A stretch of DNA of 64,000 nucleotides, taken from an uncultured Gammaproteobacteria bacterium (lineage in GTDB: Bacteria > Pseudomonadota > Gammaproteobacteria > JAADHQ01). The notes under the pieces are model-generated. The model did not search any database, was not told the DNA's origin, and worked only from the letters and a program-made list of their open reading frames with translations. The stretch covers positions 63,994-127,993 of the forward strand of contig CAMYJO010000012.1 of assembly GCA_947258755.1 (NCBI GenBank), given 5' to 3'. Positions 1-9,933 of the stretch are shown here, piece after piece; position 1 is the stretch's first letter, and the number at the start of each line of letters is the position of its first letter. The position numbers and the translations under genes are program-made.

Positions 1-18
1 ATCGTCCACCCCATATTC

Positions 19-94
19 GGGTCATTAGCTCAGTTGGTAGAGCAGGAGACTCTTAATCTCTTGGTCGAAGGTTCGAATCCTTCATGACCCACCA
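19..94 (+). tRNA. tRNA-Lys (CUU)
   Basis: A complete cloverleaf is visible. The acceptor stem GGGTCAT pairs with ATGACCC, the D-loop and T-loop (GTTCGAATC) are canonical, and the anticodon loop CTCTTAA gives anticodon CTT, which reads the lysine codon AAG. The 3' CCA is encoded (92-94). No clear terminator follows. Confidence 0.95.
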
Positions 95-356
95 ATTTTC
101 GTGAGCACTTCAGCTGCTCTTGGGCCAAGGCTCCAAGCTTGTGGTCAATCTAGCTCCCCCCTGTTAAGCATCCAGATAGAAACAAGGCCAATCCGGCTCA
201 GTTGTAAATCATCTAAGGCTTTAGACTGTTTCTTAATCCATAAAAATAATCCGGTAAAAGACCTAAAGATTCGTCCCTGATAGCCGTTAATTTCTGCATA
301 ACTCATCTTTAGACTGAATTGTCTAAACGATGCCATTTCAGGTATGCGAGTAATTA

Positions 357-1226
357 ATGTATCAGCTTGTTATCAATGAAAAAATAGGTAGGATCAGGGC
401 GCTTCCAGACCTGCCGCCGATACCAGTTGTGGCGCAGCAGATCCTCGCTCAGGTGACCAGTGAGCAAGTGGATATCCCGCGTTTGGCGCAAACTATTGAG
501 CAGGATCCTGCGGTCTGTAGCAGGATTATTGGTGTCGCGAATTCAGCCTATTTTGGTTGTCCTGACCGGATCCACAGTATCAGTCAGGCGATCGTACGTG
601 TGCTGGGACTGAATGTGGTCAAAAGTCTGGCCCTGGGAATAGTGCTGAACGAACCGTTTAAGCAATCCCGTTGCAGTGGATTCGATCTGCAGCGCTACTG
701 GTATGAATCCATGTTCACGGCCTTGCTGTCCCGATGGCTGGCGCGTTACGTCAGCAAAACCCCGGCAGGTTTTGCAGATCAGGTTTACCTGGCGGGCTTA
801 CTTAGCAAGTTGGGTGAATTGGTGCTGGCACACCTTTTTCCTTCCGAGATGACCGATGTTTTTTCTCGCCAGCAGGTAGAGACCGATATCGACGTACTCG
901 ATTTGCAAACAGAGATTGTCGGTATCAACAGCCTTGAGGCCGGCGCCGTACTGGCAAAAAAATGGCATCTTCCTGACAGTCTGCAAACACTGTATAAGCA
1001 TTTTCGATCTGGGGATTATCAGGACCAACATTGGCAGTTGATTGAGCTTGTGCGTCTATGCAGCTTACTGGCTCAGCAAGAAGAGAGCGTTGAGCTCGAA
1101 CAGCAGCAGGCGATCATAGCGATCACAAATAAGCTCGATCTGGAGCCGATACATTTGCGCAGACTGGAGAAAAAGATACCGGCAATAAAACAGGATGTTG
1201 AAACCCTGGCAGCGGAATTGGTGTAG
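357..1226 (+). CDS. HDOD domain signalling protein
   Basis: This 289-residue protein has an HDOD domain over roughly residues 15-210, beginning with the characteristic LPPIPVVAQQIL segment and continuing through DPAVCSRIIGVANSAYFG. HDOD domains resemble HD phosphohydrolases but lack the metal ligands and act as protein-binding signalling modules, often beside GGDEF proteins. No signal peptide or membrane segment is seen, so it is probably cytoplasmic. Its stop codon lies 2 nt before the start of a GAF/GGDEF-like gene, so the two are almost certainly co-translated and probably act together. The substrate or partner is unknown. Confidence 0.85.
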   Translation: MYQLVINEKIGRIRALPDLPPIPVVAQQILAQVTSEQVDIPRLAQTIEQDPAVCSRIIGVANSAYFGCPDRIHSISQAIVRVLGLNVVKSLALGIVLNEPFKQSRCSGFDLQRYWYESMFTALLSRWLARYVSKTPAGFADQVYLAGLLSKLGELVLAHLFPSEMTDVFSRQQVETDIDVLDLQTEIVGINSLEAGAVLAKKWHLPDSLQTLYKHFRSGDYQDQHWQLIELVRLCSLLAQQEESVELEQQQAIIAITNKLDLEPIHLRRLEKKIPAIKQDVETLAAELV

Positions 1227-1228
1227 GG

Positions 1229-2458
1229 ATGGGTTTCAGTAACGAATCACTGCTTAGCCTGTTTCAGAGTGTCAATCGTGACACCGTCAGCCTCATTGAT
1301 TCATTGTCGGTGTTGACTTCCTTATCGCAATTGACGAATGCGCAAACTGAAGCAGGCCTGTATGCCGATGTATTACGGGTGTTGCTGGAAAATCAAGAGA
1401 TCGAATATGCCGCATTATATCTGCGCGGAAATGACAAGCTTGAACTGACCAGCACAGCGTTATGGGAAGGCACGCGTGTCGTTACCCGGCAAAGAAAGGA
1501 TGATTGGACAAAGTATGATACCAATACTGATCTGGGTGTCATCGACGCGGCGATCAGTAGTGGAAAAGTGCAGTATGGACAGGGCAAAAAACTACCGGAA
1601 TTTTTCGCCGCGGATGCTGATGAGCACAATCAAGGGCAGGTGGTCGTCGGTATCAGGCAACTGTCATGTTCACAAATGTGCCTGCCATTGATGAATAATA
1701 ACAAGTTGTACGGCGTGCTTTGTCTTTATCATGCCCAGAGCGCATTTTTTACTGCGGCGCACGAACAATTTTTCACCCTGTTCAGTAACCTGTTTATCCA
1801 AATGCTACTGAATTTCCGCTATACCCAAGATTTACAGCGTCAGGTTTATGAAAGGACCGGACAATTGGAAGAGGCCCTGCATTCTGCGCGTCGCTTGCAG
1901 CAAGATTTTCGCGACCTGTCGCTAATCGACGAGCCTACCGGCCTCCCTAACCGACGTTTTTTCTGCTCAGAGTCACAAAGTGCGCTGGCCATAGCATTAC
2001 GCCACGAGCGCAACTTCAGTTGTTGTATTATCGAAATGAGCAATTTCAAGGAACTGGCGGGTAACAGAAGTTTTTTTGCTTGTGACCATTTACTTGAAGC
2101 ACTCGCAGATGCATTAAAGTTACAAGTACGTGAAGGCGACATTCTGGCCTATTTACGTGGTGAACAATTCATTTTGTCGTTACCGGAACTCTCGATTGAA
2201 GATTCCAGGCAATTTGCGCAACGTATATTGAGCGTGTTGCAGGAGGCCCGTCATAATGATGTGTTTGAACAGATGCAGTTAAGGGTTGGCTTATCGACCC
2301 TTAGTGATTTCAGTAATCGTTGTACGGAAACGGTGCTGGAGTTATTGGTCACACGGGCCGACCTGGCCATGAAAGAGGGTAAGGCCGCCGGCAAGACCAT
2401 CTGTCATTATGATGATCTGAGTGAATCGGATATCAAAGACGTCATCCATTCTGGCTGA
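1229..2458 (+). CDS. GAF domain protein with degenerate GGDEF domain
   Basis: This 409-residue cytoplasmic protein has a GAF-like sensory domain at about residues 40-195, a short helical linker near 205-230 and a GGDEF-type fold from about 232 to 400. The fold is recognised by DEPTGLPNRRFF at its start and the LAYLRGEQFILSLP segment. The diguanylate cyclase signature GG(D/E)EF is replaced by RGEQF, so the active site has lost the first glycine and the usual acidic residue. The protein is therefore probably not a c-di-GMP synthase; a nucleotide-sensing or scaffold role is possible. It is translated 2 nt after the HDOD gene. Confidence 0.85.
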   Translation: MGFSNESLLSLFQSVNRDTVSLIDSLSVLTSLSQLTNAQTEAGLYADVLRVLLENQEIEYAALYLRGNDKLELTSTALWEGTRVVTRQRKDDWTKYDTNTDLGVIDAAISSGKVQYGQGKKLPEFFAADADEHNQGQVVVGIRQLSCSQMCLPLMNNNKLYGVLCLYHAQSAFFTAAHEQFFTLFSNLFIQMLLNFRYTQDLQRQVYERTGQLEEALHSARRLQQDFRDLSLIDEPTGLPNRRFFCSESQSALAIALRHERNFSCCIIEMSNFKELAGNRSFFACDHLLEALADALKLQVREGDILAYLRGEQFILSLPELSIEDSRQFAQRILSVLQEARHNDVFEQMQLRVGLSTLSDFSNRCTETVLELLVTRADLAMKEGKAAGKTICHYDDLSESDIKDVIHSG

Positions 2459-2759
2459 AGCAGTGCTGCTGTTGCCCTGGCCTGCTTGCACTCGATAAAA
2501 ATACCCATATAAAACAATAATATATAAATATATTTCACCTCCAATTTTCGATCTGTTCAGGTGTCTGCATAAAATATCATGACTATTTCACATCATCGTG
2601 CAAAAAATCAGAGAGATACGGTATAATGATCCGCTAATTACTGACAAATAAGTTGTCATTGCTGTCCGAGTCGTCATTTCGTTTCCAATAAGGGTATTGT
2701 TTTGATGCTGGCGGAGTTCCAGTCAGGTACGCAGTAATGTCAGTCAGTAACACAATCAG
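2459..2759. other. Intergenic region upstream of tRNA-Leu
   Basis: About 300 nt without a convincing gene. It is AT-rich and contains a perfect TATAAT -10 hexamer at 2622-2627 with only a weak -35 about 17 nt upstream. This is the likely promoter for tRNA-Leu and possibly for read-through into tig. No terminator for the GGDEF-like gene is obvious. Confidence 0.5.
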
Positions 2760-2844
<85 letters not shown>

Positions 2845-2909
2845 TATTTCTGACAGGCAATTACGATTGCCTGTTTTAGTGTTAATTATTCAAGATTTGA
2901 GGTAAGACC

Positions 2910-4205
2910 ATGCAAGTTTCTGTTGAATCTACCGGGACCCTGGGGCGTAAAATCACCGTACAAGTTCCTGCTGATCAGATTGATGATGCGGTAGAAAAAA
3001 AGCTCAAGGATTTAACGCGTTCGGTGAAACTGGACGGGTTCAGGCCCGGCAAGGTGCCATTGAAAGTGGTCAAACAGAAGTTCAGTGGACAGGTTCGTCA
3101 AGAGGTCATTGGCGAGGTCCTGCAATCGACCCTGTACGAGGCTATTGATCAGGAAAAACTGAAACCTGCGGAAGGTCCGAAGGTCGAAAACGTCAATATG
3201 GAGCCCGGCCAGGCGATGGAATACAGCGCCACTTTTGACGTCTATCCAGAGGTCAAACTGGCCTCCCTGGAAGGTAAGAAGGTCGAAAAAACAGTCTCCA
3301 GCGTTGATGAGTCAGATGTCGACAAGATGTTTGAAAAACTGCAGACCCAGCGTGTGATCTGGGAGAACGTCGACCGTGCAGCGCAAGAAAGTGACCAGGT
3401 CATCATTAATTTCCTTGGCCGCATCGATGGCGAGGCCTTCGAAGGTGGTAAGGCCGACAATGTACCCTTGGTGCTGGGTTCGAACAGCATGATTCCCGGT
3501 TTCGAGGAGCAATTAATCGGCGTCAAGGAAGGTGACAACAAGACCATCGAAGTGACCTTTCCCGATGACTACCAGAGCAAGGAAGTCGCCGGTAAATTGG
3601 CAGAATTCGATATCACGGTACTGAAGGTCAACAAGCCGGTGTTGCCGGAACTGGATGATGAATTTGCCAAGGGCTTTGGTATCAGTGATGGTATCGACAC
3701 CTTCCGCAAGGAAGTACGCGCCAATATGGAGCGCGAGCTGGCGACGCGCATGCAAAGCCAGATGAAAACTGCGGTTATGGACGCATTACTCGATGCCAAT
3801 GAGCTGGAGCTGCCACAGGCGCTGGTCGATGACGAATGCAACAATCTGGCCCAACAGGCCAAGGGAAATCAGCCTGAGGCCTTGAAAGATGTCAATTTGC
3901 CCAAAGAACTGTTTGTAGAACAGGCACGTAAGCGTGTCGCTCTGGGGCTGTTGGTGGCCGAGGTTATTCAAGCAAACCAGTTGCAGGTCGATAAAGGTCA
4001 GGTAACGAATAAGCTCAAAGAGATTGCCAGCACCTACGAACAACCGGATGAAGTCATCAAGGCCTATAGCCAAAACCCTAAATTGCTGCAAAGCCTGGAA
4101 GGGCTTGTATTAGAGGACCAGGTTGTGGAATTATTGTGTAAGCAGTTGGAAATTGACGAAAAAACAGTGCCTTTCGATGACATGATGAACGAATCAGCGT
4201 CATAA
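2910..4205 (+). CDS. tig: Trigger factor, ribosome-associated chaperone and prolyl isomerase
   Basis: The 431-residue length is standard. The N-terminal ribosome-binding domain carries the GFRPGKVP loop (residues about 44-51, the family's ribosome docking signature). A central FKBP-type peptidyl-prolyl isomerase domain (about 155-245) is followed by the helical C-terminal substrate-binding domain. It binds nascent chains at the ribosome exit tunnel. A GAGGT ribosome-binding site precedes the ATG. clpP starts 32 nt downstream and clpX and lon follow, the order known from E. coli. Confidence 0.97.
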   Translation: MQVSVESTGTLGRKITVQVPADQIDDAVEKKLKDLTRSVKLDGFRPGKVPLKVVKQKFSGQVRQEVIGEVLQSTLYEAIDQEKLKPAEGPKVENVNMEPGQAMEYSATFDVYPEVKLASLEGKKVEKTVSSVDESDVDKMFEKLQTQRVIWENVDRAAQESDQVIINFLGRIDGEAFEGGKADNVPLVLGSNSMIPGFEEQLIGVKEGDNKTIEVTFPDDYQSKEVAGKLAEFDITVLKVNKPVLPELDDEFAKGFGISDGIDTFRKEVRANMERELATRMQSQMKTAVMDALLDANELELPQALVDDECNNLAQQAKGNQPEALKDVNLPKELFVEQARKRVALGLLVAEVIQANQLQVDKGQVTNKLKEIASTYEQPDEVIKAYSQNPKLLQSLEGLVLEDQVVELLCKQLEIDEKTVPFDDMMNESAS

Positions 4206-4237
4206 TTGGCTACAGGTTCACTAAAGGATACTAACAA

Positions 4238-4879
4238 ATGACCGATATTTTGGATAAGAGCGGGCTTGATCCACGGGCCGTGGGACTGGTGCCCATTGTT
4301 GTAGAACAGACCCCCCGGGGTGAGCGTTCCTACGACATCTATTCACGTCTGCTCAAGGAGCGCGTTATTTTTGTTGTTGGGCAGGTAGAAGACTACATGG
4401 CCAACCTGATCGTCGCGCAACTACTGTTTCTGGAGTCTGAGAACCCGGATAAGGATATTCACATGTATATCAATTCACCGGGTGGTTCGGTGACAGCAGG
4501 CTTGTCGATCTATGACACGATGCAGTTTATCAAGCCACATGTCAGCACCATGTGTATAGGCCAGGCAGCCAGCATGGGGGCCGTATTGCTGGCAGGTGGA
4601 GAGAAGGGCAAGCGTTATAGCTTACCGCACTCAAGATGTATGATTCACCAGCCAATGGGCGGTTTTCAGGGCCAGGCGGTGGATTTCGAGATCCATGCAA
4701 AGGAAATACTGCATATACGTGAACGCCTGAACAAGATTTTGGCGGATCACACCGGCCAGCCGATGGAAACCATCAAGCTGGATACGGACCGCGACAACTT
4801 TATGAGTGGAACAGAAGCGGTGGAATACGGTCTGATAGATGAAGTGCTTTCAAATCGCCAGGAAGCAGCAACAGAATAA
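4238..4879 (+). CDS. clpP: ATP-dependent Clp protease proteolytic subunit ClpP
   Basis: This 213-residue serine protease subunit has the nucleophile serine in [11 protein letters not shown], the catalytic histidine in MIHQPMGG and the aspartate in the following segment (LDTDRDNF). It forms the double-heptamer proteolytic chamber that works with ClpX, encoded next. A short N-terminal propeptide is expected, as in E. coli. AAAGGA lies upstream of the ATG. The gene is separated from clpX by about 145 nt that contain a sigma-54-like site. Confidence 0.97.
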   Translation: MTDILDKSGLDPRAVGLVPIVVEQTPRGERSYDIYSRLLKERVIFVVGQVEDYMANLIVAQLLFLESENPDKDIHMYINSPGGSVTAGLSIYDTMQFIKPHVSTMCIGQAASMGAVLLAGGEKGKRYSLPHSRCMIHQPMGGFQGQAVDFEIHAKEILHIRERLNKILADHTGQPMETIKLDTDRDNFMSGTEAVEYGLIDEVLSNRQEAATE

Positions 4880-4931
4880 AAGTGGTATTGTGGCCAGTTT
4901 TTAATTGAAAGCTAAGTTTTACAGCAACTTA

Positions 4932-4947
4932 TGGCACAAGCATTGCA
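4932..4947 (+). promoter_or_regulatory. Sigma-54-like -24/-12 promoter upstream of clpX
   Basis: TGGCAC (4932-4937), a 5-nt spacer and TTGCA (4943-4947) match the RpoN consensus core exactly, with correct spacing. It lies about 80 nt before the clpX start. It could be a chance match; no activator-binding site was recognised next to it. Confidence 0.4.
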
Positions 4948-5024
4948 GTTTACTTGAATTGTGACGTGTTTTGATGCAATGTGCTAAACAGATAAAGCCA
5001 TCTTAGTATGGTCTGGGGTTGAAT

Positions 5025-6302
5025 ATGAGTGATGATATACACAACAAGGGCGATGACGGTGGCAAGCTGCTGTATTGTTCATTTTGCGGCAAAAGCCAGC
5101 ATGAAGTTCGTAAACTGATTGCCGGACCTTCGGTCTTTGTCTGTGATGAATGTGTCGAATTATGTAACGATATCATTCGTGAGGAAATGCAGGAAAAATC
5201 GACGACTGAAGATAGTCAGTTGCCGAAACCGAATGAAATTAATGATGTATTGAACGAGTATGTCATTGGTCAGGCCAGAGCGAAAAAAATCCTCTCGGTC
5301 GCTGTCTACAATCACTACAAGCGCATGGAGATTTCGCAGTCGCAGGCCGACGTCGAGATTTCAAAAAGTAATATCTTGCTGATTGGTCCAACCGGTTGCG
5401 GTAAAACACTGCTGGCCGAGACTTTGGCGCGCTTGCTGAATGTACCTTTCACTATTGCCGATGCAACCACGCTGACTGAAGCCGGTTATGTGGGTGAAGA
5501 CGTCGAAAACATTATTCAGAAATTACTGCAGAAATGCGACTATGACGTTGAAAAGGCGCAGACCGGTATCGTTTATATCGATGAAATCGACAAGATTTCA
5601 CGTAAGTCTGAAAATCCGTCAATCACCCGTGATGTATCGGGTGAGGGCGTACAGCAGGCCTTGCTGAAACTGATTGAAGGTACCGTTGCCTCGGTACCGC
5701 CACAGGGTGGTCGTAAACATCCGCAGCAGGAATTCCTGCAAGTGGATACCTCGAATATCCTGTTTATCGTCGGTGGCGCATTTGCCGGCCTGGAAAAAAT
5801 CATTCGTGGACGTTCTGAAAAGGGCGGCATCGGATTTTCTGCCGAGGTCAAGAGCAAGGATGAGGAAATCAGCGTCGGTGAGACCTTGTATGATGTTGAA
5901 CCCGAAGATCTGGTCAAGTATGGACTGATTCCCGAATTCGTAGGCCGCCTGCCGGTAGTCGCAACGCTTGAAGAGCTGGACGAAGAAGCCCTGGTCAGAA
6001 TCCTGACCGAGCCAAAGAACGCCCTGGTCAAACAATATGGCAAGATGTTTGAGATGGAAGGTTCAGAGCTGGAATTCCGTGAAGACGGTCTCAGTGCAAT
6101 CGCCTTCAAGGCGATGGAAAGAAAGACCGGTGCACGTGGCCTCAGGACCATTCTCGAGCAAGTCCTGCTGGATACCATGTATGACCTACCTTCAATGGAT
6201 AATGTCAGTAAAGTGGTTATTGACGAAGCCGTGATCAAGGGTGAAGCCAAGCCTTACATGATCTTTGATGGCAAAGATCAACAACGCGTCGCTTCTGATT
6301 GA
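5025..6302 (+). CDS. clpX: ATP-dependent Clp protease ATPase subunit ClpX
   Basis: The AAA+ unfoldase begins with a zinc-binding domain (CSFCGKSQ ... CDECVELC, residues about 13-40). A Walker A motif GPTGCGKT lies near residue 118 and a Walker B region VYIDEIDK near 183. The IGF pore loop that docks on ClpP is visible in GGIGFSAEV. It delivers unfolded substrates to ClpP. I chose the ATG at 5025, spaced about 6 nt after TGGGG, over an in-frame TTG at 5019. Confidence 0.96.
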   Translation: MSDDIHNKGDDGGKLLYCSFCGKSQHEVRKLIAGPSVFVCDECVELCNDIIREEMQEKSTTEDSQLPKPNEINDVLNEYVIGQARAKKILSVAVYNHYKRMEISQSQADVEISKSNILLIGPTGCGKTLLAETLARLLNVPFTIADATTLTEAGYVGEDVENIIQKLLQKCDYDVEKAQTGIVYIDEIDKISRKSENPSITRDVSGEGVQQALLKLIEGTVASVPPQGGRKHPQQEFLQVDTSNILFIVGGAFAGLEKIIRGRSEKGGIGFSAEVKSKDEEISVGETLYDVEPEDLVKYGLIPEFVGRLPVVATLEELDEEALVRILTEPKNALVKQYGKMFEMEGSELEFREDGLSAIAFKAMERKTGARGLRTILEQVLLDTMYDLPSMDNVSKVVIDEAVIKGEAKPYMIFDGKDQQRVASD

Positions 6303-6385
6303 TTAATTTGTACAAAAATTAATCACCTTGATTCTATGCCAGTGGTCACGGAAGATCACTGCGACAAAATAAATTACCTGCCGTA

Positions 6386-6410
6386 TTGAAATGGCCAGAA
6401 CTGGCCATAT
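6386..6410 (+). promoter_or_regulatory. Heat-shock-type promoter and palindrome upstream of lon
   Basis: TTGAAA (6386-6391), 13 nt, then CCATAT (6405-6410) resembles a sigma-32 promoter, the class that drives lon in E. coli. The spacer is a perfect 18-bp palindrome ATGGCCAGAACTGGCCAT (6391-6408), which could be an operator covering the promoter. The start codon is about 75 nt downstream. Promoter identity is inferred from motif similarity only. Confidence 0.45.
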
Positions 6411-6483
6411 ATATTCTCTTAACTATTATATAAAGTACACATTACGTCCGTTTCGAGACCTTATTCCATGAGAGGGAATATTA

Positions 6484-8925
6484 ATGGAGCATGAAGATAA
6501 GACATCCGAAGTGATTGATGGTCAGACATTAGTCATACCCGTACTGCCACTACGCGATGTGGTGGTCTACCCGCATATGGTTATTCCGCTATTTGTGGGA
6601 CGGGAAAAATCCATCAAGGCACTTGAGGGTGCGATGGAAAAAGACAAGAAAATCCTGCTGGTCTCTCAGAAGAGCGCTGACGTCGATGATCCGTCTGCAG
6701 AAGACATACATCGAGTCGGTACACTCTCTACTATCCTACAATTACTGAAGTTGCCGGACGGCACCGTCAAGGTGCTGGTCGAGGGCGCGGAACGTGCACA
6801 GGTCATTAGCTATGTGGCCAATGACGAGCATTTCTCAGCGCAAATAAAACTGCTTGATCAGGATGAGTCCGCGGAGCGTGAAGTCGAAGTGCTGACCCGT
6901 TCGCTGATGACGCAATTTGATCAGTATGTAAAACTGAATAAGAAGGTTCCGCCGGAAATCCTGACGTCCTTGTCGGGCATCGATGAAGCCGGTCGTCTGG
7001 TGGATACCATCGCCGCACATATGTCGCTGAAGCTCGAGGAGAAGCAGAAGATCCTTGAGATGATTGATCTGCAGGAACGCCTGGAGCACTTGTTGGTATT
7101 GATCGAGGAAGAGATCGACATACTGCAGGTTGAAAAACGTATTCGCTCACGTATCAAACACCAGATGGAAAAAAGTCAGCGTGAGTATTATCTGAATGAG
7201 CAGATGAAAGCGATCCAGAAAGAATTGGGTGATATGGAAGATGTGCCCAATGAAATGGAAGAGCTGAGCAAGAAGGTTGAAAAGGCCCGCATGCCCAAGG
7301 AAGCCAAGGAAAAGGCCACCGCTGAACTGAATAAACTGAAGCAGATGTCACCGATGTCGGCAGAAGCCACCGTGGTCAGGAATTACATCGACTGGCTGGT
7401 CAACCTGCCGTGGAAAAAGAAAACCAAGGTGCATCATGACCTCGCCGAAGCGCAGGATGTGTTGGATACAGATCATTATGGTCTGGAGAAGGTCAAGGAA
7501 CGTATTCTTGAATACCTGGCCGTGCAACAGCGTGTGAAAAAATTGAAAGGCCCGATCCTTTGTCTGGTCGGTCCTCCAGGTGTGGGTAAAACGTCACTTG
7601 GGCGCTCGATTGCGCGTGCGACCAATCGCAAGTTCTCACGTATGTCACTCGGTGGCGTGCGCGATGAAGCCGAGATCCGCGGGCATCGTCGTACCTATAT
7701 CGGTTCCATGCCGGGCAAGATCATCCAGAACCTGTCCAAGGTAGGTGTGCGTAATCCACTGTTCCTGCTGGACGAGATAGACAAGATGTCGACCGATTTC
7801 CGCGGCGATCCATCGTCGGCGTTATTGGAAGTGCTCGACCCGGAGCAAAATCATACCTTTGGTGATCACTATCTTGAAGTGGATTATGATTTGTCCGATG
7901 TGATGTTCGTTGCGACCGCGAACTCATTGAACATTCCTGCACCACTGCTGGACCGAATGGAAGTGATTCGCATCCCGGGTTATACCGAAGACGAAAAAGT
8001 CAATATTGCCGTCAAGTACCTGTTGCCCAAGCAGCTCGAGAACAATGGCCTGAAGAAAGATGAGTTGCTGATTTCTGAAGAGGCTATCCATGACATGGTG
8101 CGCTACTACACCCGCGAATCCGGTGTGCGTAATCTTGAACGTGAAATATCCAAGGCATGTCGTAAGGTGGTCAAAGAGGTATTACTGGATCCGAAGATTG
8201 GTAAAATCGAGATCACCCCGGACAATCTGGACAAATACCTGGGCGTTAAGCGCTTCCGTTTCGGCCTGGCCGAGGAGCAGGACCAGGTCGGACAGGTGAC
8301 CGGACTGGCCTGGACCGAGGTCGGTGGTGAACTGCTGACAATCGAAACGGCCTTAGTGCCCGGTAAAGGCAAGCTGATCCATACTGGCCAATTGGGTGAC
8401 GTCATGCAGGAGTCCATACAGGCCGCTATGACGATTGTGCGTAGTCGTGCCGCCAGCCTCGGCATCGAGGAAGAGTTTTATCAGAATAATGATATTCACA
8501 TCCATGTACCCGAAGGTGCAACCCCTAAAGATGGGCCCAGTGCCGGTATCGGTATGTGTACAGCACTGGTCTCGGCGCTGACACAGATACCCGTCAAGGC
8601 CACCGTGGCCATGACAGGTGAGATAACGCTGCGTGGCGAGGTGTTACCCATTGGTGGACTGAAGGAAAAATTACTGGCGGCCCATCGTGGTGGTATTAAG
8701 ACAGTCATTATACCGGAAGAGAATCGCCGCGACCTGACCGATATTCCCAGCAATATCCAGGAGCAGCTCGATATCATACCCGTGCAATGGATAGATGATG
8801 TGCTTGATATAGCGCTTCAGCACATGCCGGTTGCGTTGCCGGATAAGGGTGGGAAAAAAGTGGCGGCCGTTGATAAGGATAAGGCCGGTAAGAGCAGCAA
8901 GAAAGGAAATGTAAGAGCCCACTAA
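6484..8925 (+). CDS. lon: ATP-dependent protease La (Lon)
   Basis: This 813-residue protein has the N-terminal LAN substrate-binding domain (about 15-210), a coiled-coil region, the AAA+ module with Walker [10 protein letters not shown] near residue 363 and Walker [10 protein letters not shown], and the C-terminal serine-lysine protease. The catalytic serine is in [10 protein letters not shown] and the lysine in the [10 protein letters not shown] region. It degrades misfolded and regulatory proteins in the cytoplasm. The C-terminus is a lysine-rich tail. AGAGGGAAT precedes the ATG. Confidence 0.97.
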   Translation: MEHEDKTSEVIDGQTLVIPVLPLRDVVVYPHMVIPLFVGREKSIKALEGAMEKDKKILLVSQKSADVDDPSAEDIHRVGTLSTILQLLKLPDGTVKVLVEGAERAQVISYVANDEHFSAQIKLLDQDESAEREVEVLTRSLMTQFDQYVKLNKKVPPEILTSLSGIDEAGRLVDTIAAHMSLKLEEKQKILEMIDLQERLEHLLVLIEEEIDILQVEKRIRSRIKHQMEKSQREYYLNEQMKAIQKELGDMEDVPNEMEELSKKVEKARMPKEAKEKATAELNKLKQMSPMSAEATVVRNYIDWLVNLPWKKKTKVHHDLAEAQDVLDTDHYGLEKVKERILEYLAVQQRVKKLKGPILCLVGPPGVGKTSLGRSIARATNRKFSRMSLGGVRDEAEIRGHRRTYIGSMPGKIIQNLSKVGVRNPLFLLDEIDKMSTDFRGDPSSALLEVLDPEQNHTFGDHYLEVDYDLSDVMFVATANSLNIPAPLLDRMEVIRIPGYTEDEKVNIAVKYLLPKQLENNGLKKDELLISEEAIHDMVRYYTRESGVRNLEREISKACRKVVKEVLLDPKIGKIEITPDNLDKYLGVKRFRFGLAEEQDQVGQVTGLAWTEVGGELLTIETALVPGKGKLIHTGQLGDVMQESIQAAMTIVRSRAASLGIEEEFYQNNDIHIHVPEGATPKDGPSAGIGMCTALVSALTQIPVKATVAMTGEITLRGEVLPIGGLKEKLLAAHRGGIKTVIIPEENRRDLTDIPSNIQEQLDIIPVQWIDDVLDIALQHMPVALPDKGGKKVAAVDKDKAGKSSKKGNVRAH

Positions 8926-9357
8926 TAGCAGGCGGAAAAGGCGGGGCGTTGTCAGCGTACAAAAAGCGCGTGACGATGCCCTGCTTTTTTTTCGAAAAAA
9001 AACCTTCTTGGCAGGCATGAATCGCTCAACATGGCCGCGCCAAACGGCGCTGACTAGCCTGCTGGAAAGTGGTGTGAATGTTAGGCATAGTAAAATTGAT
9101 GACCACAAAATAGCCTAATTTATTTTTCCAGTTTGTCACGTATTTCCTTGAATAGAGTCGTTTTTTATTATCATGTCAGTGGTTTTTCAGTAGCTATTGT
9201 GGCCGCTTCCAAGTTGACACCCTGTCCGTGCAATTGGTATAAAGCCGTTTCAATACTTTGATGTCAGATGAATGGACTGGGTTGCCCGAGAAGCGTTTGC
9301 CGCCGAGTGAGTAATGTGAACCTCAAGTACTATAATTAATTTACCAGGAGTGTCTCA
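8926..9357. other. Intergenic region between lon and hupB
   Basis: About 430 nt with no credible gene. The first 60 nt hold a weak AGC-flanked hairpin followed by T-rich sequence (about 8959-8993), a possible lon terminator. A GCGCC/GGCGC hairpin lies near 9040-9053. A good sigma-70 promoter for hupB is at 9214-9243. Confidence 0.5.
9214..9243 (+). promoter_or_regulatory. Sigma-70 promoter for hupB
   Basis: A perfect -35 TTGACA (9214-9219) is followed after 18 nt by TATAAA (9238-9243). It implies a leader of about 100 nt before the HU start codon. A second possible -10, TATAAT at 9331-9336, is closer to the gene but has no good -35. Confidence 0.6.
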
Positions 9358-9630
9358 ATGAATAAAGCAGAACTAATCGAAGCCGTCTCGGACGCCGCCG
9401 ACCTACCTAAATCCGATGCCACCAAAGCCGTAGATGGTGTTATTGATGCGATCACCAGTTCACTGAAAAATGGCGACCAGGTCACACTGGTTGGCTTCGG
9501 AACCTTCCTGGTTCGTGATCGTGCCGCACGTACGGGCAGAAACCCACGTACCGGTGAGGCTATTCAAATTGCTGCTGCTAAAGTTCCCGGATTTAAGGCT
9601 GGTAAAGCGCTCAAAGATGCCGTAAACTAG
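9358..9630 (+). CDS. hupB: DNA-binding protein HU-beta
   Basis: This 90-residue histone-like protein begins [16 protein letters not shown] and carries the HU/IHF signature [22 protein letters not shown] in the DNA-binding beta arm (about residues 46-67). It is a nucleoid architectural protein. An AGGAGTG ribosome-binding site lies just upstream. Its position between lon and ppiD matches hupB of E. coli. Two tRNA genes follow within 100 nt. Confidence 0.97.
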   Translation: MNKAELIEAVSDAADLPKSDATKAVDGVIDAITSSLKNGDQVTLVGFGTFLVRDRAARTGRNPRTGEAIQIAAAKVPGFKAGKALKDAVN

Positions 9631-9643
9631 CGCGCTCCTGATC

Positions 9644-9719
9644 GGGTGCTTAGCTCAGCTGGGAGAGCATCGCCCTTACAAGGCGAGGGTCGGGGGTTCG
9701 ATCCCCTCAGCACCCACCA
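9644..9719 (+). tRNA. tRNA-Val (UAC)
   Basis: Acceptor stem GGGTGCT/AGCACCC, anticodon loop CTTACAA with anticodon TAC, T-loop GTTCGATC and encoded CCA (9717-9719). It begins 14 nt after hupB. Confidence 0.96.
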
Positions 9720-9725
9720 ACTATT

Positions 9726-9802
9726 GGAGCGGTAGTTCAGTTGGTTAGAATACCGGCCTGTCACGCCGGGGGTCGCGGGTTCGAGTCCCGTCCGCTCCGC
9801 CA
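9726..9802 (+). tRNA. tRNA-Asp (GUC)
   Basis: Acceptor stem GGAGCGG/CCGCTCC, anticodon GTC in the loop CTGTCAC, discriminator G as expected for tRNA-Asp, and encoded CCA (9800-9802). It lies 6 nt after tRNA-Val, so both are probably on one precursor. Confidence 0.96.
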
Positions 9803-9811
9803 ATATTAAAG

Positions 9812-9843
9812 GGCGCTTCTTGTAAAGGAAGCGCCTTTTTTTT
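9812..9843 (+). terminator. Rho-independent terminator after tRNA-Val/tRNA-Asp
   Basis: GGCGCTTC (9812-9819) pairs perfectly with GAAGCGCC (9828-9835), followed by eight T residues. It ends the hupB-tRNA transcription unit. Confidence 0.9.
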
Positions 9844-9933
9844 ATTTCGGGTATGATATTGTCGTTGCCTCCCGGATTAGGGAGTGCAGATATTGATTAT
9901 TAAATAAAATGATAATTTAGCAGGAAGTCTCGT

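Noticed and set aside
145-336. 63-codon minus-strand frame between tRNA-Lys and the HDOD gene
   Set aside because: No ribosome-binding site, no recognisable domain and no conserved context. It is probably a chance frame in a 260-nt gap.
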